From positions 124,001 to 188,000 of the forward strand of contig CANMBS010000007.1 of assembly GCA_947496145.1 (NCBI GenBank): a DNA stretch of 64,000 nucleotides, written 5' to 3'. The translations under genes were made by a program, and so were the position numbers. Numbering within the stretch: the first letter of the stretch is position 1; every line of letters starts with the position of its first letter. Below, piece by piece: positions 18,095 through 27,118 of the stretch. Origin of the DNA: an uncultured Pseudovibrio sp. Its GTDB lineage: Bacteria > Pseudomonadota > Alphaproteobacteria > Rhizobiales > Stappiaceae. Under the pieces are notes generated by a model, which did no database searches, had not been told where the DNA came from, and worked only from the letters and a program-made list of their open reading frames with translations.

Positions 18095-19158
18095 CGTGCC
18101 CTCGGATCCACCACTTTGTACATAAAGTCAGAGAAGAGATTGAGGCCCACAAAGATCGCGCCAACAACAACCGTTCCCCCCATAACCGCATTCATATCCG
18201 CAGAAAGCAGGGCATTGGTGATGTAGTTGCCCAGCCCCGGCCAGGAGAAGATGATCTCGGTCAGCACAGACCCTTCCAAAAGAGTCGCGTAGGAAAGCGC
18301 AATCACCGTAATCAGCGGTATCATCACATTCGGCAGGGCATGACGCCAGATCACGGAAGCCTCCGAAACCCCTTTAACGCGCGCAGTCGTAATGTACTCC
18401 TGAGAGAACTGCTCCAGCATAAACGAGCGGGTCATACGAGAGATGTAAGCGATGGAGTAGTAGCCAAGAATGCTGGCTGGCAGAATGATATGGCTTACCG
18501 CATTCCAGAAAATCTCGATCTCTCCTGCAAGCAGGCTGTCAATGAGGATCATGCCTGACACAACAGGAACAATATCCTCATAATAGATATCAATACGGCC
18601 CGGGCCACCAACCCAGCCAAGAATGCCGTAAAAGATCAATAGCCCCATCAGGCCAAACCAGAAGATCGGCATGGAATAGCCAAACAAGCCGACGAGGCGG
18701 ATCAGCTGGTCAGGCCAGCGGCCTTCATTCACAGCTGCAAGAACGCCCATGGGCACGCCAAGACCTACACCGGCAATAGTTGCCAGCGTTGCAAGCTCAA
18801 GGGTCGCCGGGAACACGCGGGCAACATCTTCAATCACGGGCCGCGCTGTCAGCGTCGACATCCCGAAATCGCCCATTGCCACTTGTTTTAAAAACAGCAG
18901 GAATTGCACATAAAGCGGCTGATCAAGGCCCATAGCCTTATAAGCAGCCTCATAGATTTCCTGAGATGCACGGTCACCAACGACCGCAAGCACAGGGTCG
19001 ACAGGCATGACCCGCGCAATAATAAAGGTTACGAAAAGCAGCCCCACCATGGTGAGGGTGATGGAGAAAAGGCCAGCGATCAAACCTTTAAAGATTTTGT
19101 AGAGCGGCGAGGAAGTCCCTCGCCGCTCTACAGTCGCTGTAGAGTCAGCGATGCTCAT
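18091..19158 (-). CDS. Peptide-type ABC transporter permease (DppB family)
   Basis: Inner-membrane permease with about six spans. It carries the conserved loop TTARVKGVSEASVIWRHALP and the family segment LEGSVLTEIIFSWPGLG. The 355-residue protein is slightly longer than E. coli DppB because of its N-terminal tail. It follows the binding-protein gene by 16 bp. Confidence 0.93.
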   Translation of the reverse strand: MSIADSTATVERRGTSSPLYKIFKGLIAGLFSITLTMVGLLFVTFIIARVMPVDPVLAVVGDRASQEIYEAAYKAMGLDQPLYVQFLLFLKQVAMGDFGMSTLTARPVIEDVARVFPATLELATLATIAGVGLGVPMGVLAAVNEGRWPDQLIRLVGLFGYSMPIFWFGLMGLLIFYGILGWVGGPGRIDIYYEDIVPVVSGMILIDSLLAGEIEIFWNAVSHIILPASILGYYSIAYISRMTRSFMLEQFSQEYITTARVKGVSEASVIWRHALPNVMIPLITVIALSYATLLEGSVLTEIIFSWPGLGNYITNALLSADMNAVMGGTVVVGAIFVGLNLFSDFMYKVVDPRAR

Positions 19159-19174
19159 ATTGTTTTAGCCAATC

Positions 19175-20788
19175 TTATTTTTTAACAGGCCAATAGAAAG
19201 CACTGGCAATCGCACCACCTGGATTAAAGCCAGTGACGTTCGCACGCATGGAGCTTTGGTCAACTTTCTGGAACATAATTGCAATTGGCGCTTCCTTCTG
19301 GAAGGTCTTCTGCGCCTGAACATACATGCGAGCACGTTTCTCACGATCACTCTCCTGCACCGCCAGGTCAGTAAGAGTAGTCAGGTCTTTCGCCGCATAA
19401 GAGTTACGCCATGCAACTTTACCAATGAGCTTCGCTTCATCACGGTTATCAGGGTTGTTTGCGAAAGTATCAGCGTTTGTATGTGGATCTGGATAATCTG
19501 GTCCCCACTCACCTACATAGACCTGGAAGTCGCGTGCACGATAACGGCCAAGGATTTGCTTACCTGTACCTTGCGTGATCGAGACGCGAACACCCGCCTG
19601 CCCAAAGGTATTCTGCAAACTCTGAGCAATTTCGACACGTTCAGTCGAATTGCGAACAATGAACTCAACATCAAAGCCATCAGAGTAACCAGCTTCATCC
19701 AGCAGCGCCTTCGCCTTCTCAATATTCAGGGCGTAAGGTGTGTCCTTCAGCTCACCCATAAATGTCTGAGGCAGGAAGGCTTGCTGAATAGTCCACTGGC
19801 CTTGCAGGAAAGATCCGGTCATGCCTTTATAATCAACCAGATACTTCAGCGCTTCTGTAACCTTCGGATGGGACAGAGCCTTATCTTTCTGGTTGAAGGA
19901 GACGTACATCAGACGACCACGAAGAGTGTCTTCAACTTTAAGATCTTCATTAGTGGATATGGAAGCGACATCTTCCGGCGACAGGTGACGCGCAATATCA
20001 ACATCGCCCTTTTCCAGCATCAGACGCTGAGAAGCAGATTCCAGCACATGCCGCACGATAACGCGCTTCATCGCAACATCACCACGCCAGTAACCTGGAA
20101 CAGCAGTCAGGGAGTAAGACTCATTTGGCTTCCAGTTTTGCAGCTTAAATGCGCCAGAACCAGCTGAGCTCGTCTTCAGCCAGCCATTCCCCCAGTCGCC
20201 ATCAACTTCATTGGACTTCACCACCTCAGAATCAACAATAGAAGCAACAACAGAAGTAAAACAGTTCAGCACGAAAGAAGGTGCATACTTCTTGTCTGTG
20301 GTGATCTGGAAGGTATTCTCATCAATTGCTTTAATTGTTTCACTCATGTTTTCAGGAGTGAAGCCAAACTGCGTCAGAATAAAAGATGGCGTCTTATTCA
20401 GCCCAATTACACGTCGAATGCTGTACTCAGCATCCTTTGCAGTAACGGTGTTGCCAGAATGAAACTTGATGCCTTCCCGCATTTTGAAAGTAAAAGTCTT
20501 GCCGTCCTCGGAGATCTCCCAACTCTCCGCAAGGCCCGGCTCATAACCTTTAGAAAGGTCCGCAGGGTTCAGCTCCACCAGACGATCATAGATATTGTTC
20601 GCCATATCAGTGCCGGAAATCTCAAACATTTCCTGCGGGTCCAGTGAAATTAAATCATCAATACGATCAGCGATGATAAGCATGTTAGGAGGCGTTGCAG
20701 CACCCGCTTCAGAAATAATGGTGCCGGAAATTGGCATGGCGACACTCGCAGCAAGCGCCAGCGAAAGAAGACTACGCTTAAATTGCAT
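19175..20788 (-). CDS. Periplasmic substrate-binding protein (SBP family 5)
   Basis: Solute receptor for the ABC importer. The 537-residue protein has a signal peptide ending near AGAAT, then family-5 landmarks: PQEMFEISGTDMANNIYDRLVE, GLAESWEISEDGKTFTFKMR, GIKFHSGNTVTAKDAEYSIRR, and the C-terminal WGPDYPDPHTNADTFAN. Such proteins bind peptides, opines, nickel chelates or sugars; the ligand cannot be read from sequence. It is the first gene of the five-gene operon. Confidence 0.93.
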   Translation of the reverse strand: MQFKRSLLSLALAASVAMPISGTIISEAGAATPPNMLIIADRIDDLISLDPQEMFEISGTDMANNIYDRLVELNPADLSKGYEPGLAESWEISEDGKTFTFKMREGIKFHSGNTVTAKDAEYSIRRVIGLNKTPSFILTQFGFTPENMSETIKAIDENTFQITTDKKYAPSFVLNCFTSVVASIVDSEVVKSNEVDGDWGNGWLKTSSAGSGAFKLQNWKPNESYSLTAVPGYWRGDVAMKRVIVRHVLESASQRLMLEKGDVDIARHLSPEDVASISTNEDLKVEDTLRGRLMYVSFNQKDKALSHPKVTEALKYLVDYKGMTGSFLQGQWTIQQAFLPQTFMGELKDTPYALNIEKAKALLDEAGYSDGFDVEFIVRNSTERVEIAQSLQNTFGQAGVRVSITQGTGKQILGRYRARDFQVYVGEWGPDYPDPHTNADTFANNPDNRDEAKLIGKVAWRNSYAAKDLTTLTDLAVQESDREKRARMYVQAQKTFQKEAPIAIMFQKVDQSSMRANVTGFNPGGAIASAFYWPVKK

Positions 20789-21160
20789 TTTAAATATGCT
20801 CCCCTATTTTAATCGGCTCCCGCATCATTATGTGTGCGACAGCAACTCAGTGTAACAGCAACTAAGTGCAATCACTGGTTAAATTCTTTCACTTTTTAAG
20901 AATAGGTACAAGCACTCACGGAGCAGCTTTTTGCGATCTTCATCAATCGCCGTGCTTTCATTCAGGCAGCCATCACGGCTAACCCTGCGGATTCAGCGTG
21001 AAATTTCACCTCACCTAACGACCTAATCAATTGGTAGTAAGTATTCGATATACAACCAAAAACTCAGTTATTTAACTGATTTCGTAATGAAGCGTCGCGC
21101 AAACGAACGAAACTTACACAAGCAACGCAGCGTCAGACCCCATACTCACTGGCGCTGAAC
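20789..21160. other. Upstream region of the ABC operon with direct repeats and a palindrome
   Basis: No gene is seen. Two 14-bp direct repeats (ACAGCAACTCAGTG at 20839-20852 and ACAGCAACTAAGTG at 20855-20868) lie 50-80 bp upstream of the binding-protein gene, where a regulator could bind. A perfect 16-bp palindrome, TCAGTTA-TT-TAACTGA, lies at 21064-21079. Confidence 0.5.
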
Positions 21161-21916
21161 CTATGAAGCTTCTTCACAAAGCGCCTGATTTAAGCCAGTG
21201 CGTGCCACCGTTTCCGCCTCTCTTTCGCGCCGCGCCAGCTCTTGCTTCCACCAGCGATCCCGCAAAGCGACACGGTTTTCACGATAGCGTTCCTCCAGAA
21301 CCTCCATCAGCTCCACACGGTCCGTTCGAAATGCCCGAAAATCCTTGCGCAGCTCACACCACGCCACAATCATCCGTGCCTGCGCAAAAAAGGTCAGGCT
21401 CAACGGCCAGATCAACCGCTCACTCATTGCCCCGTGAGCATCTGAATAAATGATCCTCAGTTTGTTCTGCGCACGAATAGCCCGCCGCACATCACAAAGC
21501 GCAATACGGCTGGTCGGAACCGGGTTCACCCCAAAGTCCGGCGCATAAAGAGGAGCTTCGATAAACTCATCCCGCGCTTCAGGAGAAAGCACCGCCGCAA
21601 CCTTCGCAATGACATCACTGGCCGTGCGCACCAGCTCATCGTCTCCGCGCACCTGAACATGCCGCAGACCCATCATCACCGCTTCCAGCTCGTCGCTGGT
21701 AAACATCAGCGGGGGCAGATCGTAGCCCTCTTCCAGCACATACCCCACACCCGCTTCACCGCGAACAGGCACGCCGGTAGACTGCAAACTGACAATATCC
21801 CGGTAAAGCGTGCGCACAGAAACCTCCAGTTCCTGCGCCATCACATCCGCCGTCACTGGCCTGCGATGTCGCCGAAGCAACTGAACGATCTGCAATAACC
21901 GATCCGCCCTGCGCAT
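21161..21916 (-). CDS. YafY-type transcription regulator (HTH plus WYL domain)
   Basis: DNA-binding protein of the HTH_11/WYL group. The N-terminus has RADRLLQIVQLLRRHRRPVTADVMAQELEVSVRTLYRDI, then a middle WYL region with RIIYSDAHGAMSERLIWPLSL and a C-terminal extension. ATG at 21916 is preferred because GGAGG lies 4 bp before it; the protein is then 251 residues. It is divergent from the GST gene with about 100 bp between start codons, which suggests it controls that gene. Confidence 0.88.
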   Translation of the reverse strand: MRRADRLLQIVQLLRRHRRPVTADVMAQELEVSVRTLYRDIVSLQSTGVPVRGEAGVGYVLEEGYDLPPLMFTSDELEAVMMGLRHVQVRGDDELVRTASDVIAKVAAVLSPEARDEFIEAPLYAPDFGVNPVPTSRIALCDVRRAIRAQNKLRIIYSDAHGAMSERLIWPLSLTFFAQARMIVAWCELRKDFRAFRTDRVELMEVLEERYRENRVALRDRWWKQELARREREAETVARTGLNQALCEEAS

Positions 21917-22015
21917 AGTTCCTCCACAAAGTGGTGTCCTGTCAAACACTCCTGACACCATGCTGTCAGGAGCACCTTGCTATCAACTCCTCACCAAACA
22001 CAAGAGGAGATTGAG

Positions 22016-22735
22016 ATGCTCACACATCACAAGTTCAGTGCCCAGCTCAATGGCGTCAGTGCCAGCCCGTTTTGCCTGAAAGTCGATATTCTGCTCGCCA
22101 TGGCTGGCCTTTCTCATGAGGTGCTGGCAGGCCCGGATGCACTCCCGAGCGCGCCAAAAGGCAAGTTGCCTGTTTTAAAGGATGGTGACAGCCTGATCGC
22201 AGATTCCGAATTTATCCGCATGCACCTTGAAGACAACTACAGTGCAGACTTCTCTGGTGGCTATTCTTCTCAAGAGCTGGCGGTAGCTCATGCTTTCACC
22301 CGCATGGCAGAGCATTCTCTTTACTTTGTCACAGTCAGTTCCCGCTGGCTCCCGGATGAAAACTTCGCCGTCATTGAAAGAGAGTTTTTCGGCATGTTGC
22401 CAGCAGATATGGGAAAATCACTGGCAGCACAAGCTCGCGAGAACGTCATCGCCAAGCTCACAAAGCACGGTTACGGTGAACATACATGGGAAGAGCGCCT
22501 TGCTCTGGGCCGCGCAGATCTGCAAGCCATCTCAGTTCAGCTCGGTGACAAACCCTACCTTCTCGGAGACCGCCCCTGCTTTGCAGATGCTGCAATAGGC
22601 CCGCAAATCCTATGCACTCTCTCCGACCTTCCATTTTCCAGATGGAAGGAAACCACTGAGCAGTTCCCCAATCTGGTTGCCTACGCAAACCGCATCAAAG
22701 AAGCCTACCCGGAAGACGTGATGCAGCCAGCTTAA
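22016..22735 (+). CDS. Glutathione S-transferase family protein
   Basis: The 239-residue protein has an N-terminal thioredoxin-like domain with SASPFCLKVDILLAMAGL, the cis-proline segment KGKLPVLKDGD and the glutathione-contact-like IADSEFIRMHLE, then an all-helical C-terminal domain with GDRPCFADAAIGPQI. The ATG at 22016 follows an AGAGGAG site. Substrate unknown. The divergent WYL regulator and the nearby peroxiredoxin fit an electrophile or oxidant response, by inference. Confidence 0.88.
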   Translation: MLTHHKFSAQLNGVSASPFCLKVDILLAMAGLSHEVLAGPDALPSAPKGKLPVLKDGDSLIADSEFIRMHLEDNYSADFSGGYSSQELAVAHAFTRMAEHSLYFVTVSSRWLPDENFAVIEREFFGMLPADMGKSLAAQARENVIAKLTKHGYGEHTWEERLALGRADLQAISVQLGDKPYLLGDRPCFADAAIGPQILCTLSDLPFSRWKETTEQFPNLVAYANRIKEAYPEDVMQPA

Positions 22736-22740
22736 ACAAC

Positions 22741-22774
22741 AGATCCCGCCGGACTGGTGCATCCGGCGGGATCT
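22741..22774. terminator. Bidirectional hairpin between GST and peroxiredoxin genes
   Basis: A perfect 13-bp stem (AGATCCCGCCGGA with TCCGGCGGGATCT) encloses an 8-base loop between the convergent genes. It shares its CCCGCCGGA stem core with the hairpin at 23324-23349. Confidence 0.7.
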
Positions 22775-22781
22775 GTCATTC

Positions 22782-23300
22782 TCACTTTGCCTGCTTCAGA
22801 TACTCAATGACATCCTCAGCATTCTTTGCCGGATCATTGACCGGAAACATAACGTGTTCCACCACGCCACCCCTGATGATCATAGTGAGCCTTTTAAGAA
22901 GAACCAGTCCGCCCGCCTCAAACACTGGCAAGTCCATCGCCTTCGTCAGTTCCAGCTTCTCATCAGAAAGCAAAGCAAACGGCAGATGCAAACGTTCAGC
23001 AGCTTCAGCCTGAAACGCCGTCGACTGGGTGGAAAGCCCAAACACGGCATGCGCCCCGGCAACCTGCAACTCACTGAAATGATCCCGAAACGCACAGGAC
23101 TGCGGCGTACATCCACGAGCGCCTGGAATAAGATCCCATCCTTCAATCGGTCCCTCATTCGCAGGACTCGTTCTCGGATAGGCATAGACAACAGTACGCC
23201 CCGGCAACACCGACAAATCAACCCTCTTTGAGCTGGTCGCTCGCAGGGTCAGCGCCGGAAGTTTCACCCCACACAAACTACTAATATCAGTCACAGCCAA
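22782..23300 (-). CDS. Peroxiredoxin-like protein (AhpC/TSA, BCP-like)
   Basis: Thiol peroxidase-like protein of 172 residues. The active-site segment GARGCTPQSCAFRDHF matches the BCP/PrxQ pattern, with a likely peroxidatic C64 and resolving C69. Before it, the usual short loop is extended (residues 43-60, PRTSPANEGPIEGWDLIP). The FGLSTQSTAFQAEAAERLHLPFALLSDE segment is typical of the fold. Confidence 0.87.
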   Translation of the reverse strand: MAVTDISSLCGVKLPALTLRATSSKRVDLSVLPGRTVVYAYPRTSPANEGPIEGWDLIPGARGCTPQSCAFRDHFSELQVAGAHAVFGLSTQSTAFQAEAAERLHLPFALLSDEKLELTKAMDLPVFEAGGLVLLKRLTMIIRGGVVEHVMFPVNDPAKNAEDVIEYLKQAK

Positions 23301-23323
23301 TCAAACCATATCTAAACAAAAAA

Positions 23324-23349
23324 CCCGCCGGACAGGTTCATCCGGCGGG
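23324..23349 (-). terminator. Terminator of the TRAP transporter operon
   Basis: The stem CCCGCCGGA/TCCGGCGGG encloses an 8-base loop; on the minus strand it is followed by a TTTTTTG tail. It lies 28 bp past the TRAP permease stop codon. Confidence 0.85.
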
Positions 23350-23376
23350 GTAGTATCTCTCTGTTTTTCAAAAGCT

Positions 23377-25413
23377 TCAAGCGTCTTGCGCAACCAACTG
23401 CTGGCTCTTGCGTGCAATCACTTGTCGTATGATCACAGGAAGCATCAACACGCCGCCAATCATCATGGTTTGTATACCCGGAGCCACAAAGAACATGGCT
23501 GCAAAGGCAGTCCAATACCGCTCCAGCTTGTTCAAACCCGCCAGCATGTAACCAGAGAACGCCACACCCAGCAGCGCGATGCCAAACATGGCACCAGAAA
23601 GCGTAATCGTGAAGTCATACCAGTTGAACTCCGGCGTCACCAACAGCAGGGCCGGAGAGTAGACAAACACGAACGGCACAAGCGCTTTCGCAATACCAAG
23701 GCGGAACGCCGTATTACCAGTCTTGAACGGGTTCGCCCCCGCAATACCAGCACCAGCATAAGCTGCCAACGCCACTGGTGGCGTAACATCCGCCAGCACC
23801 CCATAGTAGAACACAAAGAAGTGCGCCACGAGCGGCTGCACGCCCAGCAAGCCAAGTGCTGGAGCTGCAATGGAAACCAGAATGATATAGGTCGCCGTTG
23901 TCGGAATACCCGCGCCCATGATGATACAGGCAATCGCAGTAAACAGCAGAGTGAAGAACAGCGTCAGCGCGTTCTGCGTTACGTATTCTGCAAGCATACC
24001 AGAGGCGATAAAGCCCCCCAGATCAGAAGCAGCTTGCGTCACCACAAAGGACAGACGGAAACCCGTGCCTGTGAGCGTCACAACACCAACGATGATGCCA
24101 ACCGCAGCCGCAGCCGCACCAACAGCCAGCGAATACTTGGCACCCGTTGCAAGGGACACAATCAGGTCCCTGATACCCATCCGGTTATGTGGATTGAGGA
24201 AGCCAACCACAACACAGGCCGTAATGCCCCAAACCGCTGCAAAGTCCGGCGTCTTACCTGAAATAATCAAGTAAACCAGAATGCCCAGCGGAATGACAGA
24301 GAGCCAGTGTTGCTTCATAACCATTAATGCACGCGGCAGCTCATCGGCAGAAAGGCCACGCAGGCCAAGGCGTTTGGCTTCCAGATGCACCATCACAAAG
24401 ATGCCGAAGTAATGCAGCAAGGCCGGGAACATGGCAGCCAGCAACACTTCGCGGTAAGGGATTTCAAGGAACTCCACCATGATGAACGCAGCAGCGCCCA
24501 TAATCGGCGGCGTAATCTGCCCGCCCGTTGAAGCAGTCGCTTCAACGGCACCTGCAAAGTGCGGTGGATAGCCAACCTTTTTCATGGCCGGAATGGTCAA
24601 AGAGCCAGTGGTCACCGTATTTGCAATGGAACTACCGGAAATCGTGCCGAGCATGGCAGAGGAGAAGATCGCAACCTTAGCAGGCCCACCTGCATAGCGA
24701 CCCGCAATCACGGAGGCCAGATCGATAAACAACTGCCCAAGGCCAATACGTGTTGCAAGAACACCAAACAACACAAACAGGAACACGTACTTGGCAACCA
24801 CGCCGATAGCGATGCCATAGATGCCCTGATTGGTCATGTAAAGATGATTGATCAACCCGGTCCAGCTTGCCCCCGGATGCTTCAACGCGCCCGGTGCATA
24901 CATGCCAAACACGGCGTAACCAACAAAGATCAGCGCAATCAGCGGCAGTGTTGGCCCAACAGAACGGCGCGCCGCCTCCAGCACAAGCACAAGCAGCACT
25001 GTGCCCATGAAAACATCAATCGGCGCAGGCGCACCCACACGGGAGGCAACAGCTTCTGCTGGCAGCAATGGCAGATACATGACCGAAACAACAGCCAGTA
25101 TGGCAAGCACAATATCCCAGATGTGCACCCCGCTTGGACGCCACCATGTGGACCGGGCGGGCTCATTGCTCGTGCTTTTGATGAAACTGAAGAGAATAAA
25201 CACCAGCCCCAAAACAAAGGAGAGGTGGATGCCACGGTGCACCAGCTCACGAATGAGGGCAAAACCCGAAGCATAATAGTGGTAGAGTGACATGGCGACC
25301 AGTGCCGCAGTGGTCACCGCAGCCAGCACCGGGCCGGAAGCTCTGAAAGTAAGGTCTGGATCGTACTTGCGTTCCAGATCATCAAGGGTATGTTCTGTCT
25401 TATTCTCTGACAT
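23377..25413 (-). CDS. TRAP transporter fused permease (4TM/12TM)
   Basis: Secondary transporter in which the small (DctQ-like) and large (DctM-like) membrane subunits are fused, as is usual for TAXI-type TRAP systems. The start MSENKTEH at 25413 gives 678 residues; longer in-frame starts lack a family-like N-terminus. Many spans are visible, with family motifs GTISGSSIANTVTTGSLTIPAMKKVGY and ASTGGQITPPIMGAAAFIM. It acts with the upstream binding-protein gene. Confidence 0.93.
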   Translation of the reverse strand: MSENKTEHTLDDLERKYDPDLTFRASGPVLAAVTTAALVAMSLYHYYASGFALIRELVHRGIHLSFVLGLVFILFSFIKSTSNEPARSTWWRPSGVHIWDIVLAILAVVSVMYLPLLPAEAVASRVGAPAPIDVFMGTVLLVLVLEAARRSVGPTLPLIALIFVGYAVFGMYAPGALKHPGASWTGLINHLYMTNQGIYGIAIGVVAKYVFLFVLFGVLATRIGLGQLFIDLASVIAGRYAGGPAKVAIFSSAMLGTISGSSIANTVTTGSLTIPAMKKVGYPPHFAGAVEATASTGGQITPPIMGAAAFIMVEFLEIPYREVLLAAMFPALLHYFGIFVMVHLEAKRLGLRGLSADELPRALMVMKQHWLSVIPLGILVYLIISGKTPDFAAVWGITACVVVGFLNPHNRMGIRDLIVSLATGAKYSLAVGAAAAAVGIIVGVVTLTGTGFRLSFVVTQAASDLGGFIASGMLAEYVTQNALTLFFTLLFTAIACIIMGAGIPTTATYIILVSIAAPALGLLGVQPLVAHFFVFYYGVLADVTPPVALAAYAGAGIAGANPFKTGNTAFRLGIAKALVPFVFVYSPALLLVTPEFNWYDFTITLSGAMFGIALLGVAFSGYMLAGLNKLERYWTAFAAMFFVAPGIQTMMIGGVLMLPVIIRQVIARKSQQLVAQDA

Positions 25414-25543
25414 TTGCCCTGCATTTCCATTGGAGCGCATCCTGCCAGACAGGCGAGTTTCCGGCAAAACTGCACTTGGATAAAAAGCAGCAGCGCCCGG
25501 CAGAAAACTACCGGGCACCACAACAGTTTCACGAAACCAAAGC

Positions 25544-26563
25544 TTATTTAATCAAGCCAGCTTCTTTATAAAAACGCTCAGCACCCGGATGCAGCGGCAC
25601 ACCAAGGCCCTCTACTGCAGTTTCCAGCGTGATCGTTTTACCTTTGGAGTGACCGACATCCAGCAGCTTACGGGTCTTGTCGTTCCAAAGAGCCTTGGTG
25701 ATGTTGTAAATCAGCTCTTCATCTTCTTTAGCGCCGGTAATCCACTGTGCACCAACAGCCAGAGTGGTTGTTGCATCAACACCCTGATAGGTATCTGCCG
25801 GAATGTCGGAGCTCGCAAAGAAGCCATACTTCTCAATGAGGTTATCTGCTTCCGGGCCAGCAATCGGAACAACCTTGATGTCTTCAGCAGAAGCAAGTTC
25901 AACCACAGCACCGGTTGGGAAACCAGCAACCACGAAGAACGCATCAACCTTGCCATTGCGCAGTGCTTCAGCCGCAGCAGAGCCCTTCAGCGCTTCAGCA
26001 GTAATGTCAGAAAGTGAGAGGCCATAAGCAGAAAGGATCAGATTAGCATCTGTGTAAGTGCCTGAACCCGGCTCATCCAGAGAAACCCGCTTGCCTTTCA
26101 GATCAGCTACAGAATTGATGCCACTGCCTGCTTTCGCAATCAGGTGAATGTGTTCAGGATACAGCGCAGCAATGGCACGCAGATCCTTCATAGGCTCCTT
26201 GCCTTCCATGGTGCCAGTCCCGGAGAAAGCCCAGTAAGCAACATCAGACTGGGTAAAGCCGGAATTACGCAGACCGGAATTAATCGCGTTCACGTTATCA
26301 ACGGAACCACGGGAAGAAACCGCAGAAGCAATCAGACCCGGCACACCACACGAACCACCAGCCTCACAGCTACGGGACCCCGGAGGGTTGGAGATCGCAT
26401 TCGCAATCATGCCGCCAACCGGATAATAGGTATAAGCAGTCCCACCTGTACCGATGGTGAAGAATTTCAGATCCTGCGCCAGAGTCTGACCGGAAAACAG
26501 CGCCGCGCTGCCAACAATGGCTGCCGCAGTCGCAAGTTTAGTGATGGAAGAAAGAAGCGTCAT
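25544..26563 (-). CDS. TAXI-family TRAP solute-binding protein
   Basis: Periplasmic receptor of the TRAP system. The 339-residue protein starts MTLLSSITK, has a signal peptide ending near GQTLAQD, then the family segment FFTIGTGGTAYTYYPVGGMIANAI and GKRVSLDEPGSGTYTDANLIL. A GGGGGG-rich ribosome site precedes ATG 26563. TAXI proteins often bind small carboxylates or amino acids such as glutamate; the ligand here is unknown. Confidence 0.92.
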   Translation of the reverse strand: MTLLSSITKLATAAAIVGSAALFSGQTLAQDLKFFTIGTGGTAYTYYPVGGMIANAISNPPGSRSCEAGGSCGVPGLIASAVSSRGSVDNVNAINSGLRNSGFTQSDVAYWAFSGTGTMEGKEPMKDLRAIAALYPEHIHLIAKAGSGINSVADLKGKRVSLDEPGSGTYTDANLILSAYGLSLSDITAEALKGSAAAEALRNGKVDAFFVVAGFPTGAVVELASAEDIKVVPIAGPEADNLIEKYGFFASSDIPADTYQGVDATTTLAVGAQWITGAKEDEELIYNITKALWNDKTRKLLDVGHSKGKTITLETAVEGLGVPLHPGAERFYKEAGLIK

Positions 26564-27118
26564 AGCCCCCCCAAAGAGCAAAATTGAAACAGCAAGCCCT
26601 CAGCACCTCTGGCGCTGCCCTCTCACTTGCCTCAAAGAATTACGATAGCCAGAATACGCATCCCAAAATGCAGCTATTAGGAGCGTTGACTGGTTAGTTC
26701 TGGTGAGATGAATTACTCACATCAGATACAAAACACGCTTCATTCATCAAGCGCAAGCAAAATACGACATTTTCCTTATGCAGCCGCAAGAAAATGCCAT
26801 TATCGGTCGCATAACAAGTACAATTCGCACAAAAAATTCATAAAGTTACAGAATATCGACCTAATATTACCAAGTAGACGTAAGCGTCAAACTTCACCAA
26901 TCAACATTTACAAAAAAGCAAAGACTCAAAAACACTCATCTGGTGCGAGAGATGCAAAGACGCACGCAATACGCAATATCGCAAGATCTGCAAAGCCGGA
27001 TAAGCAGCAGGCCGCTATAGTCCCAGACCAGAAAATTATTCAGAGCAACAAGGTTTCTTCCATATGGACCTGAAGCACCACTTATGCTTCAGTGCCCCCG
27101 GATTTAAGGAGTAGTTTT
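26564..27118. other. Divergent intergenic region between TAXI gene and hydrolase gene
   Basis: About 550 bp with no supported gene; it is A-rich on the plus strand. It holds an inverted repeat GTGAG-N8-CTCAC at 26703-26720 and a perfect 8-bp hairpin CTGAAGCA-N7-TGCTTCAG at 27070-27092, just before the hydrolase ribosome site, where it could affect translation or act as an operator. Confidence 0.5.

Noticed and set aside
26708-27073. 121-codon plus-strand open frame upstream of the hydrolase gene
   Set aside because: Rich in lysine, serine and histidine with no fold-like pattern, no ribosome site and no family features; it lies in an A-rich promoter region.
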